Shown: positions 34,716 to 43,316 of the stretch, one piece after another
Layout: the number at the start of each line of letters is the position of its first letter
How positions within the stretch are numbered: position 1 is the first letter of the stretch
Position numbers and translations under genes: made by a program
Notes under the pieces: model-generated
Told to the model about the DNA's origin: nothing
What the model saw: only the letters and a program-made list of their open reading frames with translations
Databases searched by the model: none
DNA from: Desulfocapsa sp.
GTDB taxonomy: Bacteria; Desulfobacterota; Desulfobulbia; Desulfobulbales; Desulfocapsaceae
Assembly: GCA_022712895.1 (NCBI GenBank)
Contig: JAFLJS010000051.1
Span: 62,001 to 126,000 of the forward strand
Reading direction: 5' to 3'
DNA: 64,000 bases

Positions 34716-35225
34716 ATGCAGATAATGAAAGTAAGCAGACCAACCACATGGCGCCATCTCAATTTTTTTCAACACGAGTGTTACCTGCACGCCCGTGTCC
34801 CTAGAATAAAACGAGATGATGGGTGTGTTCGTTTAATCTCTCCGCCGTGGAGTGGTGTGGTATCAGGTTTCACCTTGTTGTTTGAAGCCCTGTTAATCCA
34901 ACTCTGCATGAACAATCCGAGGACACGTTACCATTTCTCTTATTTCTTATTTCCACGAGGTACCACGCTGCGAAATAACAGGAACGTGTTCCCGGATTTT
35001 TGTCCCCTGAATTTTGTTTACCAAACTGCAATAAAAAACGATTTACCTATTGGTTCAGGTCAAATTGAGAGTGCTCATCGATATGTAATCCAATCAAGAT
35101 TAAAGTTTACAGAAGCTTGGTGGAGAAAAGATATCGCTGAAAATATGTCGGCTTTGAGAACACTGAGAGCAAATAATCTGTGGAAGGAATATTTGGCAGA
35201 CGACTCTATAAACCAGGTGGCTTGA
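34716..35225 (+). pseudogene. chimeric transposase remnant (ISL3-like plus ISKra4-like fragments)
   Basis: The frame encodes two unrelated transposase pieces. Residues about 10-65 (TTWRHLNFFQHECYLHARVP, then SGFTLLFEAL) match the N-terminal region of ISL3 transposases. Residues about 108-165 (NDLPIGSGQIESAHRYVIQ, AWWRKDIAENM) match the C-terminus of ISKra4/UPF0236-type transposases. Neither catalytic domain is complete, so this is a fusion of decayed elements. The joining segment is not recognised. Confidence 0.7.
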
Positions 35226-35296
35226 TGCCCTTTCCTTCACATGTAAGGCCCTGGTGAGGCGTGCACCCAATGCGGACATTGACGCCTGTACAGGAA

Positions 35297-35584
35297 TTAC
35301 ATGATTCGCTTGGTTGCGATTCGGTATATCTCTTTGTCCCGACGCGGACCGACAGCCAGCACGAAAACCACGACCTTTGCTTCAGCAACCTGGTAAACTA
35401 CCCGGTTGTCGCCTATCCGGAGTTTACGAAACCCAACCAGATTTGCGGAAAGCGGAGTACCAAATTGTAAAGGTTCTGTGGTCAATTTTTTGTCTATTGC
35501 ACGCATTATACGTCGAGCTGCCGATGGACCGATGCTTTCCAGGTCACCCTCAACGTCCTGGTGGTAAATAATGGCCCAACTCAT
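35297..35584 (-). CDS. RelE/ParE-family toxin
   Basis: A 95-residue RelE-fold protein: the opening strand WAIIYHQDVEGDLESI, then FRKLRIGDNRVVYQV and the C-terminal basic VGPRRDKEIYR, which supplies the usual Arg/Tyr catalytic residues of mRNA interferases. It overlaps the antitoxin gene by 4 nt (ATGA), the standard type II arrangement. Confidence 0.88.
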   Translation of the reverse strand: MSWAIIYHQDVEGDLESIGPSAARRIMRAIDKKLTTEPLQFGTPLSANLVGFRKLRIGDNRVVYQVAEAKVVVFVLAVGPRRDKEIYRIATKRIM

Positions 35585-35850
35585 GTGTTGAACTTTTTCA
35601 TCATTTCTGTGTGAGTATGTGCCTTTCCAGGTTTGAAGCTTTCCAGACGGGCTAAAGCCAAGGTAGCGAGGCGTAAATCCTCCATCTCTTCTTCCATGGC
35701 TTCATAGGCATCAATAGACATAAGCACCGCCTTTGGTCTATTGTTTTTTAGAATGAAGAACTTGTCTGTCTCTCCCTTGTCAATTGCTTCAAGGGTTGCA
35801 GATGTTTTTTTTGAAAGCATTGTTGCTGATAAACAGTCTTTAGCATACAT
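35581..35850 (-). CDS. Phd/YefM-family antitoxin of RelE pair
   Basis: An 89-residue antitoxin with the YefM/Phd core (LSKKTSATLEAIDKG, FFILKNNRPKAVLMSIDAYEAM) and a charged C-terminal tail. Located directly upstream of, and overlapping, the RelE-type toxin. An alternative start at the internal Met at residue 11 is possible. Confidence 0.85.
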   Translation of the reverse strand: MYAKDCLSATMLSKKTSATLEAIDKGETDKFFILKNNRPKAVLMSIDAYEAMEEEMEDLRLATLALARLESFKPGKAHTHTEMMKKFNT

Positions 35851-36002
35851 TATACCACCTCATACAATTAGAATAATTATCCAAATAATAATCAGATTTG
35901 GAGTGGCTGTCAATCACAATCAGAAATAGCGCCCCCCCCTGATCTCTCGGTAATTCCTAATTCCGGGGACATCTATTTCTTTAACAATAGGGGTCATCAA
36001 AT

Positions 36003-36258
36003 GGGGTCAGGCCTTACCATGGCACTACTAAAATTGTACTAACTGGTTATTTACCGACAAATGCCCTTGACATCAAACACTGCACCCCTTACAGTCAAGT
36101 AAGGCGCACAAGTAAAGTAAGGAGAACAGCATGGCACTAGCAACGCTCACGACCAAAGGACAACTCACAATTCCAAAAGAAATTAGAGAATCGTTAAAAT
36201 TACATACCGGCGATAAAATTGAAATTATTGTTACAGCAGAAAGAGAAGCCACAATCAG
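36003..36258 (+). repeat. duplicated segment, copy B
   Basis: Partner of 33238-33497, here leading into the intact antitoxin gene. A 20-bp block, CGGGGACATCTATTTCTTTA, lies just upstream (35964-35983) and also occurs at 33562-33581, just downstream of the truncated copy. Confidence 0.85.
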
Positions 36259-36379
36259 GCCAATCTCAAAGAAGGTAGATGACATATTCTGCAAATTACA
36301 TAAAGCAAACAGAAAGCCTGTATCTCTTGAGGCCATAGACAAGGCCATTAGAAACAGAATGAAGGATAAATTTACATGA
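36131..36379 (+). CDS. vapB: AbrB/MazE-type (VapB) antitoxin
   Basis: An 82-residue protein with an N-terminal swapped-hairpin AbrB DNA-binding domain (LATLTTKGQLTIPKEIRESL, GDKIEII) and a C-terminal toxin-binding helix (DAIRNRM-like, VSLEAIDKAI). GGAG ribosome-binding site 7 nt upstream. It overlaps the PIN toxin gene by 4 nt. Intact counterpart of the truncated copy at 33367. Confidence 0.88.
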   Translation: MALATLTTKGQLTIPKEIRESLKLHTGDKIEIIVTAEREATIRPISKKVDDIFCKLHKANRKPVSLEAIDKAIRNRMKDKFT

Positions 36380-36771
36380 AAGGAATAGACACAAATATCC
36401 TGATTCGTTTTCTTGTTGGAGACGACAAGCAACAAACCAAAAGAGTTTATAATCTTTTCAAAAAAACTGAATTAGATAAAAAAGAGTTATTTGTCCCATT
36501 GCTCGTAATACTTGAACTAATCTGGATCCTGGAATCTGTCTACGAAATATCAAGAACTGACATCTTAGACTCTATTAGCGAACTACTACTAATGCCCATA
36601 TTAAATTTTGAACACCAATCTGCATTACAACTATTCTCACATGTAGCGCAAGAAAACACCTATGATCTCTCAGATCTTTTAATTGCTCATTCTGCGAAAG
36701 AACAAGGTTGTGAATCCGTAATTACTTTTGACAAAAAAGCCTCCAAATTCAATCTGTTCGAGTTAGCATAG
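36376..36771 (+). CDS. vapC: PIN-domain toxin VapC
   Basis: A 131-residue PIN nuclease starting MKGIDTNILIRFLVGDD (catalytic D5), with E in LVILELIWIL, D in YDLSDLLIAH and D in VITFDKKA. It is translationally coupled to the VapB-type antitoxin. Expected to cleave tRNA or rRNA; target unknown. Confidence 0.9.
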   Translation: MKGIDTNILIRFLVGDDKQQTKRVYNLFKKTELDKKELFVPLLVILELIWILESVYEISRTDILDSISELLLMPILNFEHQSALQLFSHVAQENTYDLSDLLIAHSAKEQGCESVITFDKKASKFNLFELA

Positions 36772-36847
36772 AACCAAGTAGGGGGCAACGAGGGGTCAAG
36801 TCTCATTATAGCTTCACTTTCTTACTTGGCACTGGTAACATCAGGAA

Positions 36848-37813
36848 ATGAGTCGACCACTGCGAATAGAATATCCCGGAGCCTGGTACCATGTTATGAA
36901 CCGGGGACGCCGAAGTGAGTCTATCTTTTCTAATCATAGAGATTATGAAATGTTTCTTGCTCTACTTCAAGAAGCCACAAAACTTTGGGCGGTTAGAGTT
37001 AGTTCATATTGCTTAATGGATAATCACTATCACATATTACTCCAAACGCCACTCGGCAATTTATCCAGATTCATGAGACATTTGAATGGCGTGTATACCC
37101 AACGTTACAATAGTACTCACGGATATGAAGGCCAGCTCTTCCGGGGACGTTTCAAATCTATCCTCGTTGAAGAAAACAATTATCTTCTGGAACTTGTACG
37201 ATATATCCATAACAATCCATTAAGGGCTGGTATGGTCAGCCAGCTTGAAGATTATAGCTGGACCAGCCATCTGGATTATCATGCCTCACGTCAGGAAGGA
37301 GAATGGTTGTATAAGGAAATTATCTTAAACATGCTCTCGGAGAAAACAGATTCTCGTCAAGCGTATCTTAAATTCATGTATAACGATAATTCAGATAAAA
37401 TTAATGGCATTTTCAATAAAAAAAAATGGCCTGCTATCTTGGGCTCTGAAAGTTTTATTTCTCGAATTAAAGAAGACTTTCATGAAGAAAAAAGGCATCG
37501 GGAAGTTCCTGATTCCGCCCAACTTGCACCCGCTCGTAAACAAATTCTACATGCAGTCTGTCTGCATTATGGTGTAAGGAAAAAAGAATTGCTAACAGGA
37601 CGACGAGGCAAAGAAAACGAACCTCGAAATGTAGCAATTTACCTTTGTAGAACCTTAAGGAATGACACGTTAATTGAATTGGGGCAAGAATTTGGTATGT
37701 CTGGATACAGTCCTGCCGGTAGTGCGGTTCAACGAGTTGTTAAAAAAATGTTGAAGAACTCGGATTTATGCGAACATATAGCGAAGATCAAGAAAATCAT
37801 TACTTCCCCTTAA
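36848..37813 (+). CDS. REP-associated tyrosine transposase (RAYT, Y1 family)
   Basis: A 321-residue protein whose first 150 residues are a Y1 (IS200/IS605-like) transposase domain: MSRPLRIEYPGAWYHVMNRG, metal-binding H60-Y-H62 in DNHYHILLQT, and Y112 or Y119 near VRYIHNNP as candidate nucleophile. The C-terminal part has a DnaA-like/HTH region (YGVRKKELLTGRRG, ARNVAIYLCR-like). A GGGTCAAGTCT motif lies 55 nt upstream and is repeated at 33240, 33502 and 36004. RAYTs act on REP-type hairpins; the natural substrate here is inferred. Confidence 0.9.
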   Translation: MSRPLRIEYPGAWYHVMNRGRRSESIFSNHRDYEMFLALLQEATKLWAVRVSSYCLMDNHYHILLQTPLGNLSRFMRHLNGVYTQRYNSTHGYEGQLFRGRFKSILVEENNYLLELVRYIHNNPLRAGMVSQLEDYSWTSHLDYHASRQEGEWLYKEIILNMLSEKTDSRQAYLKFMYNDNSDKINGIFNKKKWPAILGSESFISRIKEDFHEEKRHREVPDSAQLAPARKQILHAVCLHYGVRKKELLTGRRGKENEPRNVAIYLCRTLRNDTLIELGQEFGMSGYSPAGSAVQRVVKKMLKNSDLCEHIAKIKKIITSP

Positions 37814-37870
37814 ATGAATATCCATGGAATAAATTGTTTCTTCTATTATTATGACAGAGGGTAGAATCGT

Positions 37871-38590
37871 ATGAAAGACAACTATTGGAAGATGGCCCCA
37901 AACAGAGGCAAGGCTCTAATGTTAGGTCGAAGGCAGTTGTCTGAGTTTGTCTGCGATGCGGTTAACTTGGAAGGGATAAACTTTACCCTGCCTGAGATCC
38001 AAACGTTGCTCGACGGTATCACGATTGGTGGACGTAAAATTGAAGATCAGCAAATAGCTCTCAATCAGTCAAAAGCCTGGAAGACAATGTTTAACTGGCT
38101 GGGTGATGGTAAGTTTGAGTTATCTATTAAAAAAGTATGCGAACTTCATGCGATAGCAGCAAGAGATGAAGCTCTTGAATGGGGACAGTTTCGAACAGGT
38201 GGGGTAACCATCGCAGGAACACAATATATGCCGCCTGCTTCTCAGGAATTGCCGGCTTCATTTAAGGAAATGATACTGGAATCACAAAAATTAGTAGATA
38301 TTTACGACTATGCTATTTCGGTGTTCCTCGGAATGGCACGAAACCAGTTTTTTTATGATGTCAATAAACGAATGGGACGTTTTATGATGAATGGTATTCT
38401 GCTAGATGCAGGATACCCTGCGATTAATCTTCCTGCAAAACGCCAATTGGAATTTAATCACCTTATGTTGGCTTTTTATGAAACGGGAGAGCAACAAGCT
38501 ATGAATACTTTCCTACGTACCTGCCTTGACGAACGTGTAATTTCAATAATGCAGGAAGTGTCGATAGGTGGGGTAAAAGGTCAAGTATAA
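37871..38590 (+). CDS. Fic-domain protein with altered catalytic motif
   Basis: A 239-residue Fic-fold protein. It has an N-terminal inhibitory-type motif around E34-G35 (VNLEGINFT), the flap (FRTGGVTIAGTQYMPP, 107-122) and the core loop. The core reads Q159-F-F-Y-D163-V164-N165-K-R167-M-G-R170, where the canonical form is H-x-F-x-(D/E)-G-N-x-R-x-x-R. The catalytic His is therefore Gln and the first Gly is Val, while Asp, Asn and both Arg remain. AMPylation is unlikely by the usual mechanism. It stands alone, with no separate antitoxin visible. Confidence 0.8.
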   Translation: MKDNYWKMAPNRGKALMLGRRQLSEFVCDAVNLEGINFTLPEIQTLLDGITIGGRKIEDQQIALNQSKAWKTMFNWLGDGKFELSIKKVCELHAIAARDEALEWGQFRTGGVTIAGTQYMPPASQELPASFKEMILESQKLVDIYDYAISVFLGMARNQFFYDVNKRMGRFMMNGILLDAGYPAINLPAKRQLEFNHLMLAFYETGEQQAMNTFLRTCLDERVISIMQEVSIGGVKGQV

Positions 38591-38728
38591 AAGTTCTGAC
38601 ACCCGCCTAACAGATCCTTTCCTTTTAGTTACCATAGCTGTGCAAAACTGAATATTCAAGCCAAGCAAGACATGTGTAGGTGGGGAGAGGTTGAGAAATC
38701 AACTTACCCAAGAAGAAATCTGCGGTTT

Positions 38729-39349
38729 TCATATAGTGGGTACTATTTGTACAAAACGGAGTTTTACATCTTCCCATGAAATACCTAAAAGTGTAACAGG
38801 ATCTGGCTCCAGCTCTGCATCATCAAAATAGGCAAGACTCTTCGCAACTGTCAAGCAATTCATTTTACAGTATTTTTCTTTAAAGAAAGTCAACATCATG
38901 CTCATCGAGAAATGATCCAACAATGAGTAGATATCGTAAAAGTCTTTTTTGGCACCCCTGTTTGCAATGGCGTTGAGTTTCATTGCTACTATATCTTCAA
39001 GGGAATACAGATTGATTCCCTCTACTTTATTTATAGGATTTAGAAGGGGATAATTATGACGAAGAAAATCTGTTTTTATACTCGTTTTTTTGTAATTGAT
39101 GAACAGTGCAGCAGAATTTTTTCCCGTTGCACCATTTTCTATGTCAAATTGTGCACCAAGTAGTTCAAGCAGTACATTGCTGTCAAATGTTTGCAAGGAA
39201 AAAAAATCCAAATCGATGGAAATCCTGTGTCCCAGTTGCAATGCCAGGGAAGTTCCCCCTGCTAGTGCAAAAGCTTTTAAGGATTCATCGGCTGACAGCT
39301 TTTGGAGCAAGCCAAAGGTATCGGGATGGATGGTTTTTAGCTGCAGCAT
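38729..39349 (-). CDS. AbiEii-type nucleotidyltransferase toxin
   Basis: A 206-residue nucleotidyltransferase of the AbiEii/MenT class: GGTSLALQLGHRISIDLDFFS carries the GG/S and D-x-D catalytic motif, and a later KKDFYDIYSLL segment matches the conserved C-terminal block. Such toxins block translation by modifying tRNA in known members. It overlaps the preceding small gene by 13 nt, which would be its antitoxin. Confidence 0.87.
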   Translation of the reverse strand: MLQLKTIHPDTFGLLQKLSADESLKAFALAGGTSLALQLGHRISIDLDFFSLQTFDSNVLLELLGAQFDIENGATGKNSAALFINYKKTSIKTDFLRHNYPLLNPINKVEGINLYSLEDIVAMKLNAIANRGAKKDFYDIYSLLDHFSMSMMLTFFKEKYCKMNCLTVAKSLAYFDDAELEPDPVTLLGISWEDVKLRFVQIVPTI

Positions 39350-39615
39350 CGAAAGGATGTTTTGTCTATACCGAAGTAGACGCTTAAGAAAGCAAGCGTT
39401 TTGGGATCCAAACTACGTGCGCGCACTACTTCTTGTTTAATTTTATTTTTACCGTAAATTGCTTTTAATGTTTCCCAATCTTGCAGATTTCCTCTGGAAA
39501 CAACTCTTATAATTACAAACCGAGCGTGCTTTTGCCAATCTATTGAATCGAAAGTAACGTCCCAAAAAAGAGATTGTAACGATTTTGCTTGTTTCGGTAA
39601 GTTCATTTCTTCCAC
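39337..39615 (-). CDS. DUF6922-like small protein, putative antitoxin
   Basis: A 92-residue protein with LFWDVTFDSIDWQKHARFVIIRVVSRGN and a following helix, which resembles the DUF6922 family often found directly upstream of AbiEii-like genes. The gene overlap and order (small gene first) fit an antitoxin role. Family assignment is from memory and moderate. Confidence 0.65.
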   Translation of the reverse strand: MEEMNLPKQAKSLQSLFWDVTFDSIDWQKHARFVIIRVVSRGNLQDWETLKAIYGKNKIKQEVVRARSLDPKTLAFLSVYFGIDKTSFRCCS

Positions 39616-39713
39616 TCACATAACAGTATTATAGAAAACTCTGATTACGAATAAAGCGCAGCCATCAAACATGTGAACCTTGTAACATACTGAAACCGTA
39701 TATAATTACAGGA

Positions 39714-39805
39714 TCTCGCCCTTGTGGACGGTATTTTTGCTACAACGTCATCCTCTGATTCCTCCGAACGAAGGGGACAATCGCCCGCAGGGGCGGCCTC
39801 CTACA
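39714..39805. repeat. REP-like element downstream of glmM
   Basis: TCGCCCTTGTGGACG (39715-39729) and TCGCCCGCAGGGGC-GG-CCTCCTAC (39781-39804) are two related blocks. Read on the minus strand the second is GTAGGAGGCCGCCCCTGCGGGCGA, sharing modules with elements near 8.7, 14.7 and 49.1 kb. The remaining 100 nt up to 39615 shows nothing recognisable. Confidence 0.5.
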
Positions 39806-39848
39806 GACCCTTGGATACTGGATAATTTCATGCGTCATCAAATAGAAA

Positions 39849-41192
39849 TCAAGCTTTAGCAATCATCTTGCCAAGCTCATTAGCCATGGCCCGAATAGTT
39901 TTCTTCTTCTCCCCTTCAATCATCACCCGGATCACCGGCTCTGTGCCTGACGCCCGAACAAGTATCCGCCCACTCTTACCCAGTTTCTTCTCCATTTTTA
40001 TCACTGCTTTTTGAAAACTTGGAAAATTCTCAAGGTCAATTTTAGAGGATGTCCTGACATTGTTGAGCACCTGAGGATAGGAAGTCATCACCGTGGCCAG
40101 CTCAGACAGCTTCTTCTTCCGTTTCCTCATGATCGACAATAAACGAAGAGCAGCAAGATTGCCGTCTCCTGTTGTTATATGATCAAGGAAGACTAAATGA
40201 CCGGATTGTTCCCCGCCAAAGGAATATCCGTTCTTGCGCATCTCTTCAACCACATAGCGGTCACCGACATTTGTCCGCACCATTTTTCCACCCATCTCCT
40301 TCATGGCAATTTCAAGGCCCATATTGGACATTACGGTGGTAACGAGGGTTTTCTTTCTCAGCTTTCCTCGTTTGATAAGATCTTTGGCACAAATCGCCAT
40401 GATGTGATCACCATCAACAACTTTTCCATTTTCATCACAGACTATCAAGCGGTCACCATCACCGTCCAAAGCAAGGCCGATATCAGCACCGGTCTCTTTC
40501 ACCTTTGCTGCCATCAATTCTGGGTGCAGAGCGCCGCATTGGTGATTGATATTTTTACCGTCTGGGCTCACACCAAGGCTTGTCACCTTTGCCCCTAATT
40601 CTTCAAGGACATATGGTGCGACCCCGTATGTTGCACCATGGGCACAATCAAGCACGATATGCATTCCCTCAAGGGTCTGTTTTTTAGGGAAAATATTTTT
40701 TAAGAAGACGATATATCGACCTTTGGCATCATCAATTCGTCTGGCCTTCCCCACTTCTTCAGCAACTGGTCGTAACGTTGCCATTTTTTGTGAGAAGATC
40801 AGCTCTTCAATATCCGCTTCCACTTCGTCAGGTAATTTGAACCCATCACTGGAAAATATTTTAATCCCATTATCCTGAAAAGGATTGTGAGAGGCGGAGA
40901 TCACCACACCGGCATCGGCTCGCATGGAAGTTGTAATAAATGCGATACCAGGCGTTGGCAACGGCCCTACGAGCAGTACATCGACCCCCATGGAACAGAT
41001 ACCTGCTGCCAGTGCATTTTCGATCATATAACCGGATACGCGGGTATCTTTGCCTATAACAATGCGATGCCGACCTTTTTTATTCTTGACGATAAAAGCA
41101 ATTGCCCGCCCTACCTGCATAGCAATTTCTGTGGTCATGGGGTAGATGTTGGCCACCCCTCTTATACCGTCAGTTCCGAATAGTTTACGCAT
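39849..41192 (-). CDS. glmM: phosphoglucosamine mutase
   Basis: Converts glucosamine-6-phosphate to glucosamine-1-phosphate for UDP-GlcNAc, peptidoglycan and LPS synthesis. It is 447 residues with phosphoserine loop SASHNP (S101), metal loop DGDGDR near 242-247 and sugar-binding GGEQSGH near 328-334. It follows cdaA and cdaR on the same strand, the conserved c-di-AMP gene order in which CdaA activity can be tuned by GlmM in Firmicutes; the gap of about 195 nt may hold a separate promoter. Confidence 0.95.
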   Translation of the reverse strand: MRKLFGTDGIRGVANIYPMTTEIAMQVGRAIAFIVKNKKGRHRIVIGKDTRVSGYMIENALAAGICSMGVDVLLVGPLPTPGIAFITTSMRADAGVVISASHNPFQDNGIKIFSSDGFKLPDEVEADIEELIFSQKMATLRPVAEEVGKARRIDDAKGRYIVFLKNIFPKKQTLEGMHIVLDCAHGATYGVAPYVLEELGAKVTSLGVSPDGKNINHQCGALHPELMAAKVKETGADIGLALDGDGDRLIVCDENGKVVDGDHIMAICAKDLIKRGKLRKKTLVTTVMSNMGLEIAMKEMGGKMVRTNVGDRYVVEEMRKNGYSFGGEQSGHLVFLDHITTGDGNLAALRLLSIMRKRKKKLSELATVMTSYPQVLNNVRTSSKIDLENFPSFQKAVIKMEKKLGKSGRILVRASGTEPVIRVMIEGEKKKTIRAMANELGKMIAKA

Positions 41193-41387
41193 ATTATTTT
41201 ATATTTTTGGGAGTGTTAGTAGCCGTCATTGTGTCATGACGACGAGAGTCTAGATCAGGTAAGCGAAAATCCCGAGTCTTGAATGATGAAGAAAACAGTA
41301 AGCCAGCGCACAGTATAATACCCCCCGAGGAGGATAAGTACCTTTATGCCAAATTCTTTTCAAAAAAACAAAAAATATTATACGTTA

Positions 41388-42329
41388 CTAGTTCTCTTCT
41401 ATCAAGGTGACCGTGGACGGCTCAATTTTTAATATTTTGACCGGGCCTGAGAAAGCACTTGTTTGCATCACTTTGACCTGCATCTGTCCATTTTCCTGTT
41501 CATCTTCAGCGCTCACCTTGAAAAGTTTGTGCAAATCTATCTGTCCACGAATCAATGTTTTAGGAAGTGCTGCGGTGATGGAAACAGTTGCCGGGGTAAC
41601 CCGTTGCAGGATTCCATCTTTTTGAACGTTAACCATAAAACCTGAAATCGTTTTCTGTACTGTTTCCACCCTTATATCCAGGGATGCTGTGATAGTTGTC
41701 GCACCGATAAGATCAACAAAAACCGGATCAAGTTCCAGAGGAACCTGAAGTTCCGTAGACTTATTCAATCCTTGGATATCGATAACTCTTGTACGTAATA
41801 CATCAAACTTTTCAAGTACTGTCTGCGGTCCGGTAATGGATATTGAGTCGGGCTCCATACGGATATTTTTCAGGATATAATCGACTGCCAGCTCCCCGCT
41901 GGTCACGGGATTAACCGGGAACTGCTTTTGGATCAGTTTATCCAGGGACAAAATTACACTTTTAGGCTGGATTCGAAGAACCTTCACTCCTCGAGGTACT
42001 GCAATTACATCATTACTGTTTTCAAGAACCATTGTTCCGGGAGTCGCTTTTTCCAGATCAATCTGACGAGTGATTGATCCTTTTCCCATATTGAGTACCA
42101 GACTGCGCGGCCCACTCACTGAAACTTCAATTTCTTTCTTAAACTGATTGGAAATAACCAGATCTCGGGGCAGGTTAATTATTTCAACCGGTACCATAAC
42201 GTTTTTATTCACGATATCTTCACCACCCACAAAGTACCAGAGCATTATGGCAAGCCCCAGTGAGATCATACGTAAGATCCAGTCTTTGGGGGAAAGCTGT
42301 AACCAATATCGAATATTCAAATAGTTCAT
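41388..42329 (-). CDS. cdaR: YbbR-domain protein (CdaR-like)
   Basis: A 313-residue protein with one N-terminal membrane segment (about 18-35) and a string of YbbR-like beta domains outside the membrane (repeats with VxVxGP-type turns at about 107-115 and 190-200). CdaR proteins bind and regulate the membrane cyclase CdaA. The gene overlaps cdaA by 4 nt. Confidence 0.87.
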   Translation of the reverse strand: MNYLNIRYWLQLSPKDWILRMISLGLAIMLWYFVGGEDIVNKNVMVPVEIINLPRDLVISNQFKKEIEVSVSGPRSLVLNMGKGSITRQIDLEKATPGTMVLENSNDVIAVPRGVKVLRIQPKSVILSLDKLIQKQFPVNPVTSGELAVDYILKNIRMEPDSISITGPQTVLEKFDVLRTRVIDIQGLNKSTELQVPLELDPVFVDLIGATTITASLDIRVETVQKTISGFMVNVQKDGILQRVTPATVSITAALPKTLIRGQIDLHKLFKVSAEDEQENGQMQVKVMQTSAFSGPVKILKIEPSTVTLIEEN

Positions 42330-43117
42330 GACTTACCCATCCACTGCTTCCAGCCTGTGCTTGCATTGTCCTTGGGAATAAAAATATTACGCAGACTATT
42401 GGTAAGTGTCATTTCATCATGCATTGCGGTGAGGGCACCATGCTGCACCAGAGAAATCTCCTGAGTCTCTTCTGAGACCACAAGAATCACAGCATCAGTT
42501 TCTTCGGACAAACCAATTGCTGCCCGGTGTCTTGTACCGAATCGTTTACTGATATAAGGGTTTTGAGACAGAGGCATGATGCACCCCGCAGTCTGAATTT
42601 TACCTTTATAGATGATAACACCGCCATCATGGAGGGGCGAAACGGGCATAAAGATAGAGATCAGCAGTTCTTTACTGAGATTTGCATTCAGCCTGAAACC
42701 GGACTCAAGAAACTCACGTAAACCGGTGTCACGTTCAATGACAATAAGCGCACCAATGCGACGTTTGGACAGATAAAAAACTGCACGAATAATTTCATCC
42801 AGCTCCTTTTCCGCTAAATCTGTGCTTTTCTGAAAGGGCGATTTACCAACCTGAGTAAGGGCCTTGCGGATGTCCTGTTGAAAAACAATCACCACAATAA
42901 GGAACAGAGAGCCAAGGAAGGTCTTAAGCAACCACTGGAGGGCGGCAAGGTCAAACATGGAGGCCATAAAATAGACCATGCCGAGAACCAGCAGACCAAG
43001 TACCATCTGTACCGACCTGGTACCACGAATAATGGTGATAAGCTGGTAAATAATGAACGCGACTACAAGGATATCGACAACATCCTGCCAGCGAATTATA
43101 TTGAAACTTTCAAACAT
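42326..43117 (-). CDS. cdaA: diadenylate cyclase CdaA
   Basis: Membrane c-di-AMP synthase of 263 residues, making c-di-AMP from two ATP. Three N-terminal membrane segments (about 13-30, 37-53, 62-80) precede the DAC domain. LHDGGVII (D164-G-G, where many members have DGA) and T196-RHR form the active site. Neighbouring cdaR and glmM support the call. A strong terminator lies just upstream of the start. Confidence 0.92.
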   Translation of the reverse strand: MFESFNIIRWQDVVDILVVAFIIYQLITIIRGTRSVQMVLGLLVLGMVYFMASMFDLAALQWLLKTFLGSLFLIVVIVFQQDIRKALTQVGKSPFQKSTDLAEKELDEIIRAVFYLSKRRIGALIVIERDTGLREFLESGFRLNANLSKELLISIFMPVSPLHDGGVIIYKGKIQTAGCIMPLSQNPYISKRFGTRHRAAIGLSEETDAVILVVSEETQEISLVQHGALTAMHDEMTLTNSLRNIFIPKDNASTGWKQWMGKS

Positions 43118-43150
43118 TTAACCGTTCACAGAATCGTTTAGATAAGGGAC

Positions 43151-43178
43151 AAAAAAACCGGGCCACAGCAGTGGCCAG
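43151..43178 (-). terminator. intrinsic terminator upstream of cdaA
   Basis: GGCCAC and GTGGCC form a perfect stem with a 4-nt loop, followed on the minus strand by TTTTTTT. It ends transcription from the broken potassium channel region. Between it and the channel stop, one minus-strand frame reads GLKPGFNIMTAATGHEGE and on to a TAG (about 43220-43320), possibly the lost C-terminus of the neighbouring gene. Confidence 0.8.
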
Positions 43179-43316
43179 GAACACTTCCTATTTACGGAGT
43201 AACTTTAACAGATTTACTCTAAAAAAACTCTATTATTTCAGCAACTGATCCTTTTTTCAGGATTAACACCTCTCCTTCATGTCCTGTTGCTGCGGTCATG
43301 ATATTAAAACCGGGTT

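Noticed and set aside
34441..34725. 94-codon plus-strand ORF before the transposase remnant
   Set aside because: It covers the intron-like hairpin and degenerate sequence; no similarity pattern or ribosome-binding site supports it.
33100..39800. CRISPR array or cas genes in the island
   Set aside because: Repeats present are few, dispersed and not regularly spaced; no Cas-like protein was seen.
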